The position numbers were made by a program, and so were the translations under genes. A stretch of DNA of 64,000 bases from Strongylocentrotus purpuratus (Eukaryota > Echinodermata > Echinoidea > Camarodonta > Strongylocentrotidae), in assembly GCF_000002235.5 (NCBI RefSeq), contig NW_022145611.1:20644114-20708113 (forward strand), read 5' to 3'. Shown piece by piece: positions 36,301 to 45,840 of the stretch. The notes beneath the pieces were generated by a model. The model searched no databases. It saw nothing but the letters and a program-made list of their open reading frames with translations, and was not told the DNA's origin. Position 1 is the stretch's first letter, and the number at the start of each line of letters is the position of its first letter.

Positions 36301-36775
36301 AATGCGCTTTATGGGTATGATTTCCACTCTTTTTTATAAATTTACACAAATTCTTTTCTCAATCCCTCTTGAATCTGATCTGCATCACAGCATCATCTTG
36401 GCTCAATGCGAAAGCCACTCACCAGATGGACAGCTCCCTCTATCTGTCATTATGGGACACAGCATTACCGACATCACCGTTCTAGACAATGATACAACCA
36501 AACACAAAGCTTTACTGGATGGACTCTTCAAAGGTGACACCCAGACTCAGTCCCTGTCTGCGGGTGAACTAGCGAGCCAAAAAGAGAAACTGAAGGAATG
36601 GCTGAAACTTCACAGGGTACCAGTCAAAGAATGTGGAGAAGACAATGACTCCTTGAGTATATCGGATGTACTGGTGATTGAGCCTCCGTATGAACCCGAC
36701 AACTGCCTGTGCAAGAACGAGATCATCTTGGCTCGTGTGCAGGCTCTCATAAGGAACATGGCAGATGCAACGTGA
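33347..36775 (+). CDS. GEMIN6: Gem-associated protein 6
   Basis: Two exons, 33347-33513 and 36391-36775, join in phase 2 ('CAAAG|gtaagc' to 'cacag|C') into 183 residues. Gemin6 pairs with Gemin7 in the SMN complex. The N-terminal half has an Sm-like fold and helps the complex load Sm cores on snRNAs. Family landmarks seen: YKRVRICAVTEYQYEGWIYT then DPVSQ in exon 1; IMGHSITDI, LKEWLKLHRVPV and the C-terminal IEPPYEPDNCLCKNEIILAR in exon 2. Length is near the vertebrate protein. The first ATG was chosen because it sits in 'aacATGGCGGC' and begins the frame; a second ATG lies four codons later. The single intron is 2.88 kb. Confidence 0.93.
35651..35840 (-). mobile_element. LINE ORF2 C-terminal fragment in GEMIN6 intron
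   Basis: On the minus strand the frame ending at the TAA (35,651-35,653) reads KSFFPSPIIEWNHLDE, then STFRKAIDRAF. This is the typical C-terminal end of non-LTR retrotransposon reverse-transcriptase ORFs (a 'SFFPRTIREWN' type motif followed by 'FK..I'). Upstream residues PAKHRESMLMRIDNA lie in another frame, so the copy is frameshifted. Only the extreme 3' end is present, as expected for 5'-truncated insertion. Confidence 0.6.
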
Positions 36776-36827
36776 CATTGGACTGAAGGATGTCCTGGTG
36801 CGTCTTAGGTCTTAATGGCATTTTTTG

Positions 36828-37055
36828 GACAGAAAACTGCATTTGCAAGAATATTATGTGTACTGTATAAAGGAACATGACGCATGCAACATGACATTGA
36901 CTTGAAGAATTCCAAGTACACATGTATATTTGTATATTTTATGAGGTGATCAATGATTTGGACAAAAACTGCATGAATGGGATCATCAAAGCATGTGTGC
37001 AGGCGTTCATAAGAAGCATTGCAGATGCAACGTTACATTGACTTAAAAAAATTCC
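36828..37055 (+). repeat. Two decayed tandem copies of the GEMIN6 3' end
   Basis: Copies at about 36828-36910 and 36955-37055 repeat the last coding bases and early 3' UTR of GEMIN6. Shared words include 'aactgc.t..gcaagaa', 'gtgtgcaggc.ttcataag' and 'gcagatgcaacgt.acattg'. The second copy is the more complete. Both lie after the stop codon and are non-coding. Confidence 0.75.
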
Positions 37056-38568
37056 TCTTTGGAAGTCTTTATGGTTGATCAGGTGACTGAAAACATTGAC
37101 TTTATATTGTTAAATTGCCTTACATGTATTAAACTGAACTGAAGTTTACAATATTGTTGATCAGTACATTTACTTATTCACCCTCTAAAGTTTTAGTTTT
37201 AAAATTTAAATAATACTCTTCTCTATTCAAGATTGGAAATCCAGTTGACTATCTTCCATAACAGGTTTCAAAAAGAGGTAGTCTGCGATTAGATGAAGTA
37301 AAAGCTAGCGAACTTTCATTGTAACTGCTTTCGGATTATGATAGAAAGTTTATTAAATGAGGCCATAAACTGTATTCAAAATGTAAACATACTTTTCCAG
37401 AAAAAAAGTTTGCCCTAGACATAAAAAACAAGATTTGTCCCTGGTCTGACCTAACAATGCTTACTAAAATGTTGCTGAATTAAAAAAAAATGGAAATGTT
37501 AATAATCTTATGGAAGGGCAAAAAGAATGCCTTTTCATTACATAAGCATTATACATGCTCATGTAGAAGTCGGGCCCATTGCCAAGGGAGTATAAACGTG
37601 TCGCACGACCAGATGAGAACTGACAACATTTTGCGCCAAATAAATCGCAAACGGCATGCGTTTTGCGAGTGCTCGGTGTAGGAGGGGCCTGGAAGGGATA
37701 TTAACATGAATGCTGTATGAAATATAACCCTTTGTGTTTCTCTCTCTCCACTTTCAGTACCAAGTTGCCAATACAATATGTACAATAATTGACATCGCAA
37801 AGAGCCAGTGACTACTTGCTTGGTATGGTTAATGGATTTGTATTAAATCAAAGTCTCAAGATCACCTTTTTATGCACTTCTTCTTTTTCTGATCTCAAAT
37901 GAAACACACTCTGCTAGTACATGTATGTGTATATTTTGTTGAATGCACTATTGATACTCTGGGTGATTCCCCAATGTAGTTATTATCACCTCATCCAAAA
38001 TAAGGCCTTATACATTTGTATTTCTTCAAGCATTGCTATTTCAATAAACTACATATTTTAAGTATATAATGGTATCATGTCGTGTTTATCCATTTGAACT
38101 GCTGTTTGTAGAGCATCTATTACAACTACATCTAGACCCTTAGATAAATGATCCTGTTCACTTCTAAATCAGAAGATAAACCAGATATACAAACTAAACC
38201 AAATCTTTTTTCGGAGTGGCTTTAGAACATCGAATCACATCTGAAAACAATGATAAATATATACCAGAACGATAACAAAAAGGCTTTGATGTATGTATTG
38301 TGTTGAGACTCGGTTGAGAGAAGGTCTTGTGATTTGTATTTTCAAACTTATCCTGTTCAGTTCTAACAGGGAGTTGTGTTTTAACAGGGAGTTTAGTTTA
38401 TTTATTGACACATATATTATATATATGTTTATTTCTTTACATATATATTTCACATGTTATAAATCAGGGCAATTCATTCATAAAATCTGGTCTTCCCTGA
38501 AACCTGTATAACACAAATACAAATTGACAACATTGGCGAAAAACGACGACATTTCCACATAGTACATG

Positions 38569-38655
38569 GGAGAAACTAAATGTATAATACATTCAGTTTC
38601 TCCTATGTTTATATTCTATTGTATAATAATTATACAATAGAATATAAACAAGGAG
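38569..38655. repeat. Two adjoining near-perfect palindromes
   Basis: The first (38569-38603) pairs 'ggagaaact' with 'agtttctcc' around an inner palindrome of aatgtat and atacatt. The second (38606-38650) has perfect 22-bp arms around a single A, extended outward by ctcct/aggag. Both could extrude as cruciforms. Confidence 0.85.
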
Positions 38656-38879
38656 AAGAAGAAAGATGTTATAATCGTAAAAGAAATATCTCTTGTACAC
38701 GTTTGTAATATTTATTGTACTTCAAAAGGCAGGAATTCATCTCGTTTTACAGAATATTTACACTTATTCTTTGGGGTTAGTTCCCCTTTAAATGCCGTCA
38801 TAGATTTGGATAGTCGGCATTCTTGCGTTTAAGTTTTTTCCAAACCTCGCTTACAAATAGTTTTCATTCATTTATTCAA

Positions 38880-39100
38880 TAGGCCATTTTCGTAACGTAA
38901 TCAAATTTTATGCACAAATCTTTGTTGTTGCCTCGCTATAAATTATTTCATCCAACTATTATACATACTTAGGATCAATTCATTGTGTTTCAATGGTCAG
39001 AATGCGAATTGCATACATTCCTTGATGTTAGGTAGGACAATCCATAATATGCATCCTACCTAGCAACAATTAATGAATACAAATCGCATTATAACTAATG
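38880..39100. mobile_element. Palindromic MITE, copy 1
   Basis: Starts with 'aggccattttcgtaacgtaa' and contains an inverted pair: 'gcgaattgcatacatt', then 'gttaggtagga' on one side and 'tcctacctagcaacaatt' on the other. The same internal hairpin recurs at 52.97-53.04 kb, and the leading part recurs near 51.78 kb. No protein is encoded. Confidence 0.55.
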
Positions 39101-40035
39101 GTTCCAAGATTTGTTTCTGACTTGTTTTCAATTACAAGATCAAGCATGCGATCTTTATAATTATACTGGGTGCATGCCAAACATTTCTTTTCATCAACGA
39201 AGTCCTCGTTTTCAAAATCTAAAGACTAAATTGAACATTGCCTTTAGATAAGTACATGTATTGCAAGCAATTAATGGAAACACAACATAATTATTCTCAA
39301 ACTAAAATCAAGATGTTTAATAAGTAATTCAAAAAACGTAATACAGGAAGACTTTTGGATGAACATGAGAAGAAAAAAAAAAATAACTTGGAACGTGATA
39401 GCAACTTCTTTAAAAGAAATGAACCTAACAATTTCGATAGCATTATGCGTCGGGTATGAATTATTTAGTTGTGAACTGTGTAATGTCACACAAAGAAAAC
39501 GCTCTCATCTAAGAATTTGCCACATTTTTGAGATACACTATTATTGATGGACGTGATAACCTTTGAATTAGTTTTTCAAGTTTAAATGTATTTTTATCGG
39601 TTTATCCAACAGAGGAGTGTTTTGTACAAATACATATAATCTACTTCAGGGTGAGCTACAGGCTCATATTGTCAAAAAACCATTTGTACTTAAGTATTTC
39701 TTATATTCCTATATTAAACGTACTCTACTTGATGAATTATAAGATAATTACGTTTGCTTGTTACAGCTTTTTTAATACACATTGTTCTGTTTTCAGCGTT
39801 AGTTTATCGTAGTTCATTTATTGGTGTGATTTTCGAACAAAATATTAATATATATGTCAATAAAGTTAAATGAAAACAAAAATCAAATACAAATAGGCCT
39901 ACAAAATACAAATATGTAGAAATTGTGAAAAGAGTACTTGAAAATTGAAATGAATGTATTATCATGGTCTATACAAACGTTTAATGAATACATGATTACC
40001 GTTTGCACAATAAACGTGCTATGTTCATATACAGT

Positions 40036-41643
40036 TCAGTCATGCTTATGTTTTTCGTTTTTGTTTACACGAAAACAAATGCACATGCATAATCTAAGAA
40101 TTTTATAAGAGAGGTACATTACTGTCAAAAATATTAAAGTTAGCATCAATATCACATCTAACAAATGATACTGAACAAATGATAAATCATGGACGGGTGA
40201 TCGCATGTAGCTTCCGCCATGCTTGATCACGTGTTCAATCCAGAATGCTGCCCGATCAGGGGCTGTCATTGGCCGGTCTTTAAAGATGGCAGATGCACGC
40301 TTCATCCTCTCACTGTACTCTGGATTCTGAAGAGTTTCCGCCACTCTTTGGTAGATGTAGTCGGCGCTCAACCGCGTCTTGTCGATGGTCGTACCGAGGC
40401 CCATCGACTCGACCCTGACAGAGACGTCGATCTGGTCACCGGCCAAGGGCATGATGACGAGGGGCACGCCGTGATAGACCGCCTCCAGGAAGCCGTTGTT
40501 GCCACCGTGATAGATTAAGAGACGTGTCTTCGGATGACCAAGGACGTCTTGGAGAGGAAGCCAAGGCAACGCCTTGATGTTTCCAGGAAGGTTCTCTGGC
40601 GGATCTGCCTGCAGGTGAAACAGCACCTTGTGAGGCAAACGACCGAGTGCAGCAATGAAAACTTGGACGAGCTCGGGTCTTGAATTAGTTATCCGTGTGA
40701 AGTTCGAGCCAAGAGAGAAGACAACGACCCCATATTCTCCAGAACCTTGCATGAAGCTTTCCAAGTCATCTTCTAAAGGTTCAGCTGGTCTTGCCGTTAG
40801 ACCACCGACAGGGATAATATTCGGCATCAAGGAATACGGGAACTCGACGGCGAATTCGGTGTTGATTAGATAAAGATCAACATCTTCATGGATAGAACTT
40901 TTCATATACGGATCCAAACCGTATCTGTCTACAATCTCGTGATAGGGTCTTGAACACATGAAATAATTGAAGATGTTGCCAATCAGGTAGGATATGGTAT
41001 TGCTGACGCGTTGCAGGAACGACATGTTAAAGGACAGCCCTGTTATAGGCATGGGTTGATAGGATGGATGTACTGGTGACCCAGCAAGCTGTTGCATGTA
41101 GGGGTATGATGCCAACGTAGCAACGACGACTCCACGAACTTTGGTGTTTTTCTGCTTTGAAAGGAACGACTTCATATAGATCCCACATGGCCAAACAACA
41201 TCAACCAGAACAACATCCACCCCTTCTAATCGTTTCAGAAGCTCCTCGTCGCTAAATATTTCCTCGCAAACCCGACGGTTTAGATCTGCAAACAACGATA
41301 CCATGAAAAGCATTTGACTAACTTGGTTCTCGGTAAAAGCAAAGTCACTCATCTGGTCATTGAGGTGAGCAAGCTCCTTGTCTAGATTTGGAAAGCTGTA
41401 GTGCTCGAACTTGAAGTAGTCCGTGTACTTCGGTTTAGCGTAGTTATGTGTAAACATGTCATCAATTAAAAAAGTTACTTCATGGCCCCGATTGACAAGA
41501 CTTCTTCCTATAGGAACCAGTGCCATCATGTGACTTCCTCCTCCAAAGACGCCTACGATTAAAACATTGGCACTGTCAGAAAATGCGAAACGGAGAGCCA
41601 ATACACACATGGCGGAAAACACAGAGCCATTTTTGAAAGCCAT
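40036..41643 (-). CDS. UDP-glucuronosyltransferase, intronless
   Basis: A 535-codon uninterrupted frame. The enzyme transfers a sugar from UDP-glucuronic acid or UDP-glucose to small lipophilic acceptors in the ER lumen. Seen: a signal peptide (about residues 1-24), the GGGSHMMALVPIGRSL motif with the catalytic-base histidine at 38, VDVVLVDVVWPCG holding the probable partner aspartate, and a donor-binding signature (PWLPLQDVLGHP, then YHGGNNGFLEAVYHGVP with H379, and PLAGDQ). A C-terminal membrane helix (about 492-512) and a cytosolic tail ending KHKHD follow; K-x-K-x-x is an ER-retrieval motif. Length is normal (about 530). The start is the first ATG and is followed directly by the signal peptide. 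The exact UGT subfamily and substrate cannot be told. Confidence 0.93.
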   Translation of the reverse strand: MAFKNGSVFSAMCVLALRFAFSDSANVLIVGVFGGGSHMMALVPIGRSLVNRGHEVTFLIDDMFTHNYAKPKYTDYFKFEHYSFPNLDKELAHLNDQMSDFAFTENQVSQMLFMVSLFADLNRRVCEEIFSDEELLKRLEGVDVVLVDVVWPCGIYMKSFLSKQKNTKVRGVVVATLASYPYMQQLAGSPVHPSYQPMPITGLSFNMSFLQRVSNTISYLIGNIFNYFMCSRPYHEIVDRYGLDPYMKSSIHEDVDLYLINTEFAVEFPYSLMPNIIPVGGLTARPAEPLEDDLESFMQGSGEYGVVVFSLGSNFTRITNSRPELVQVFIAALGRLPHKVLFHLQADPPENLPGNIKALPWLPLQDVLGHPKTRLLIYHGGNNGFLEAVYHGVPLVIMPLAGDQIDVSVRVESMGLGTTIDKTRLSADYIYQRVAETLQNPEYSERMKRASAIFKDRPMTAPDRAAFWIEHVIKHGGSYMRSPVHDLSFVQYHLLDVILMLTLIFLTVMYLSYKILRLCMCICFRVNKNEKHKHD

Positions 41644-41682
41644 TGCTGAACCGAAAAAGTAATCTTTGAGAGTTGGACCTCG

Positions 41683-41690
41683 TTTTTATA
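41683..41690 (-). promoter_or_regulatory. Putative TATA box of the UGT
   Basis: On the minus strand 'tataaaaa' lies 40 bp upstream of the UGT start codon. A TSS 25-30 bp downstream would leave a 5' UTR of only about 10-15 bases. An unseen 5' non-coding exon further right is the alternative. Confidence 0.35.
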
Positions 41691-42004
41691 TTGCGAGAAC
41701 GCGACAAGCATGTTAATATTCAATTTCTGCACACTTTTTATTATCGTCCGTTCGTGTATAGCAAATCTGGATGGGATAGGACTTTGAACTCATCTCGGGT
41801 TACAATAAACCTACCCTTGGACCTGTTGGACTTGTGGCCTACTTTCGAGAAATCGTCTTCTGTAAGATTGGTAAATAAAAGATTAGGCAAAGATTTTATT
41901 TAGCAGCGGGCTGCCATGAGTCCTTCAGTTCACCCCATCCTGACGCGGTGCCATTTCTAAATTTTGTGGAATCGTTATGTTAGATATAACGTATTATTCA
42001 GAAG

Positions 42005-42160
42005 ATACTCGAGTCGCCGCTAAATATTTCCTCACAAATTGGACACAAAAAAGTGTTCCTACCCCCCCCCCCTCCCGCTTATTCCCCGGCTGGCTAAGTC
42101 GCCGCTATAAATATTTCCTCACGAATAGCCTCCCCCCACCCCCCCCCCCCCCCCCCCTCT
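42005..42160. repeat. 85-bp tandem duplication with poly-C runs
   Basis: Two copies of 'gtcgccgcta.aaatatttcctcac' lie 85 bp apart. Each is followed by long C runs (42,062-42,075 and about 42,137-42,156). The motif 'ggctggatccgcc' ends the unit, as at other poly-C sites. Confidence 0.7.
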
Positions 42161-43198
42161 TGCCATCGGCTGGATCCGCCCGTGCATGTTTCTCTCCCTA
42201 TAAACCCTAGTAACCAGCCATTTCATTCACCTGCTTTGAATAATGGCATCTCTATAGATGGAATCCACTTTTTGTACACGAGTTCTTGCTATGTCGGGCA
42301 AGCCTCTGACAAGCATATGAGTTGTCAAGAGAAAGTCTTTTTCGAAAAGCATGCATATAATTATTATATTGTCATTGACTCAGTTCGATTCTTCTGCGGC
42401 CTTGGACGCGTCGTCCAAGCTGTTCCGTATAGATCAACGTCTATCTGCCGTGCTCAGGAAGCCAAGATAATATCACAAATATCTTACAAGACTCCACCAT
42501 GCGGACATAAATCGCTGGAAATACACGAGGATATAAGAGCAGGCTAGTTGAAATTGGATCGAAGATATAGAGAAAGCAGAAAATTACCGGTACACAGAGA
42601 AGTTTTGCCATTAGTGAAGCAGCATGACATCTGGAGAAGTGCAAAATGCGATCCGAATATGTACAGACAAGTAAGATAGATATAAAAAGGTAAATAATAT
42701 TATGTTGTATTCATCTGTCTGAATGAGTGATTCTCACTGATGGTTTATTGTTTAATAATTGGAATTGAAGTGAAGTGTCATACATAAATGGTGATGGTCA
42801 TAGTGTGCATATGACAGTTAGACAAATTTGATGATAAATTAAAATGTTACGTTAATAACATTGTTATTTCAATCAGCGAGTTATTTATTGCATTTGGACT
42901 TGGTGGTATTATGAAATGTTATTACGAAAGCCATTTTGGACTACTTTTTTGTTCCCTTATATTATATTTCTATAATTGATGTCGCGTTTGATGAGGACGA
43001 CGTACTCATATGGTTCATAAGATTAAGTCTATTGTATTGAGGGTTGAGCGAAATACTTGTATGCATTTTTTTAACAAAAGTATCTCTTGACGCCTGCAAA
43101 GCTTGTGAGAGGCTTACCAGGCATAGGAACAAAGTGAACAGTGCAAAGTGAATCCCATCCATATAGATCTGCCATTTTGCATAGCAGGTGAATCAAAT

Positions 43199-43320
43199 AA
43201 CTAGGCGTTGTGGCGTGCGCCTGTAATCCAGCTAAAAAGTGGAAGTTACAAACTGATTCAGCCGAGGACGCAGGTTCAAAACTCACGGATGGTGACGTTT
43301 AAAGGTCGGTCCCCAGACGT
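43199..43320 (+). ncRNA. 7SL RNA-like (SRP Alu-domain) fragment
   Basis: The segment contains 'ggcgttgtggcgtgcgcc', then 'tgtaatccagct', and after a gap 'gcaggttcaaaactc'. The first part matches the 5' Alu-domain of 7SL RNA (the family reads GG-GCG-GTGGCGYGYGCCTGTARTCCCAGCT), with one C missing from CCCAGC. Later similarity is weak, and the S domain is not visible. It is a truncated 7SL pseudogene or a 7SL-derived SINE rather than a functional SRP RNA. Confidence 0.5.
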
Positions 43321-43365
43321 AAATAATCATATCTGATTGATACACGTCTGTAAAAACCCAATACA

Positions 43366-43395
43366 CACACACACACACACGCACACACACCCACG
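43366..43395 (+). repeat. (AC)n microsatellite, left
   Basis: About 30 bases of AC repeat with two interruptions (gcac, ccac). Confidence 0.9.
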
Positions 43396-43751
43396 CACAT
43401 TCTCACATCAGGGCCTTTGTGGGGCACCTGATTGTGGGGTATTTCTGTGCGTTCCAGATATACCTTGTGGTCCCCTACTAGTGGGGTATGTACAACCTGG
43501 CGATAACAACCCGGCGGTGTGCTTACGATGTTACCATACAAAAGTGTGCAAGTTTTAGCACACGCTCACAAAAAGTCATTTATGGGGTACCACTTCTAAT
43601 GCCCCGCAGGGCATAGGACACCGAATATACAGTCATTTGAAAGACTTTACTCTGTGGGGTCCTGAAAAAATACCCCACAAAGTAAAAATGCCTCACAAGG
43701 GGTATGTGAAGCGCACATAAAACCCCACAAGAATGCTGAGGTGAGAGCACC

Positions 43752-43755
<4 letters not shown>

Positions 43756-43801
<46 letters not shown>
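43756..43801 (+). repeat. (AC)n microsatellite, right
   Basis: About 23 uninterrupted AC dinucleotides. Confidence 0.95.
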
Positions 43802-43804
<3 letters not shown>

Positions 43805-44337
43805 TTAATTGGTATAAAGGTTTGGAGGGAAACTTGCAAAAGTTAAAATACATTAGTAAACAGATCTATGCAAAGCAAGGTATTGGGTGATGGGATATAA
43901 ACATCAATAGATGCCATAAAAGAATGATATTGCGACCTTGAGCTGCTGAACTTACTTTATGTATTATACAAATAATGAATGGTTATGAGTTCAATAGTGC
44001 GAATATTTTCATGAGTTGAAAGATTAACATTCTATTCAACGAGGCGTCAGCCGAGTTGAATAGAATTAACGTTAATCTTTCAACAAATTTGTTCAAAAGA
44101 AACTGATACAAATGGTTTATTAACACTTTTATTTCCACTTTGCGAAAAATCCTTCAATGAATGGACTTTGTTATCAAAGAAATAGTAATGACATAACTTT
44201 CTTGAGAATAAATACAGTATTTGTCCATGAGGGTTTTAGTTTATCTGTTCATACGCATGTTTTTTCTTCGATGTTATTCAGCTTTGCAGTCTAATAACTT
44301 ATTATCCTTGGCTTTCGTCTCATGTTGTCAAACACTA

Positions 44338-44981
44338 CAGGCGCGTAGCCAGGGGGGGGCGGTGGGGGCGGTCGCCCCCCCCCCCAAAAAAAAAAAAAAC
44401 GCCGGCCAAAAAAAAAAAGAGAGAGAAAGAGAAGAAAAAAAAAGAAAGAGGAGGTAGGAAGAAAAAGGGAAAAGGAGTCGAGAACGGTACAATGAAACGT
44501 CAAAGCTTCGCGCGAGAGGGGGGGGGGGGGGGGGGGAACAGAATTCAGACAAGGATTAAGAGTCGAGAAAGGTACAACGAATCGTCTTCTTTCTCTAATA
44601 ATTAAATGAAACGTCAAAGCTCCGCGTGAGAGAGGGGAGGGACTGAATACAGATAAGGATTAAGAGTCGAGAGAGGTACAACGAATCGTCTTCTTTCTCT
44701 AATAATTTAATGAAACGTCAAAGCTTCGCGCGAGAGAGTGGAGGGACTGAATTCAGACAAGGATTATGAGTCGAGAAAGGTACAACGAATCGTCTTCTTT
44801 CAAAGCTTTCGCGCTTCGCGCGGGAGGGGGGGAAACGGAGGACATACGTGTATGATCGAATCTCTTTGCCTCCCTGCACCCACTCCCCTAGGGAGCGCGC
44901 TTTGCGCGCTCTTTAAGTGATTCGCACGCTTCGCGTGCTTACTACCGCCCCCCCTAAAATGAAATCCTGGCTACGCGCTTG
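44338..44981. mobile_element. hAT-type MITE with 104-bp internal repeats
   Basis: The termini caggcgcgtagccagg and cctggctacgcgcttg are inverted repeats with one mismatch. The 8-bp target duplication AAACACTA flanks both sides (44330-44337 and 44982-44989). The interior has G runs, an A-rich part, and about three tandem 104-bp units (near 44541, 44645 and 44749) sharing 'gattaagagtcgaga', 'ggtacaacgaatcgtc' and 'gaaacgtcaaagct'. An 8-bp duplication with CAG ends is the hAT signature. No transposase is encoded. Confidence 0.85.
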
Positions 44982-45054
44982 AAACACTATTCTGTTTCAG
45001 TTCAGACTAAGTTCTTATAAAATAAGAGGTACAATGATCGTAGTATTGGACTTT

Positions 45055-45840
45055 TCGACGAATACGTTCCCGGAAAAGCATGAACGTTCCATTATGCCCT
45101 CAGAATTATTAAGACTCCCTTTTATTCCCCAAAAGGGCGTTAAAGCAAATTAGCGAAAATTTCTTCTTTGTTTCCTCATCAAGAAAGTCCCAAAATTGCT
45201 CTCAGATGTATATTGATCCCCGTTTGTCCCCAAAAGGAGCGTTAAGGCAAATTTGGGGAATATTCGAAAATCGCCACTTTTTGGCAAAGATAGCAAGGGT
45301 TTAGTTGATCATTTTCAAACCTCTCCGCTTTTTCATCCTGAATGTCCCAAAATTCCCTAAGAATGATTATGACTACCGCTTATTCCCAAAAAGGGCGTTG
45401 GGGCAAATTTGGGATTAGTTCGAAAATTGCCACTAAATTTGGGGCCAAAAAATGAAAAATTTCAATCTTCTTTGTTTCCTCATCATGAAAGTCCCAAATT
45501 GTCCTCTTAATTATGTTGATCCCCATTTGTTTCCCTAAAAGCTCGTAAGGGCAAATTTTGGATAAATTCGAAAATCGCCACTTTTTTGCAAAATTGACAA
45601 AGGTCTAATTCATCATTTTTGCGCGAAAAATTTCAATCCTCTCACTTTCCTCATCATAAAAGTCCTAAATTTTCCTCAGAATTATATTGATCCCCGCTTG
45701 TTCCCAAAACGGGAGTTCAGACAAAATTTGGGGAAAATTCGCAAATTGCCACTTTTTGGGCTAAATGGCAAGGGGTTAGTGAAAATGAACGTTTCCAATT
45801 CTCTCCGTCTTTTCATCATGGCAGTCCCAACATGCCCTGT
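45055..45840 (+). repeat. Tandem array of about 155-bp units
   Basis: Five diverged units with anchors near 45131, 45232, 45388, 45537 and 45706 share 'ttgatccccgtttgt.cc', 'aaaaggg.gtt..ggcaaat', 'attcgaaaat.gccac' and 'tcctcatcatgaaagtccc'. The first unit is shortened to about 100 bp. Non-coding. Confidence 0.75.

Larger units (their letters stand above)
36776..40035. other. Region between GEMIN6 and the UGT (convergent genes)
   Basis: No further coding exon. It holds the GEMIN6 3' UTR with decayed tandem copies of the gene's end, a possible polyadenylation signal (AATAAA near 38,043), a cluster of two palindromes at 38.57-38.66 kb, and a hairpin-forming MITE near 38.88-39.1 kb. The UGT 3' UTR should lie just left of 40,036; on the minus strand an AATAAA occurs near 39,820. 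Confidence 0.6.
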
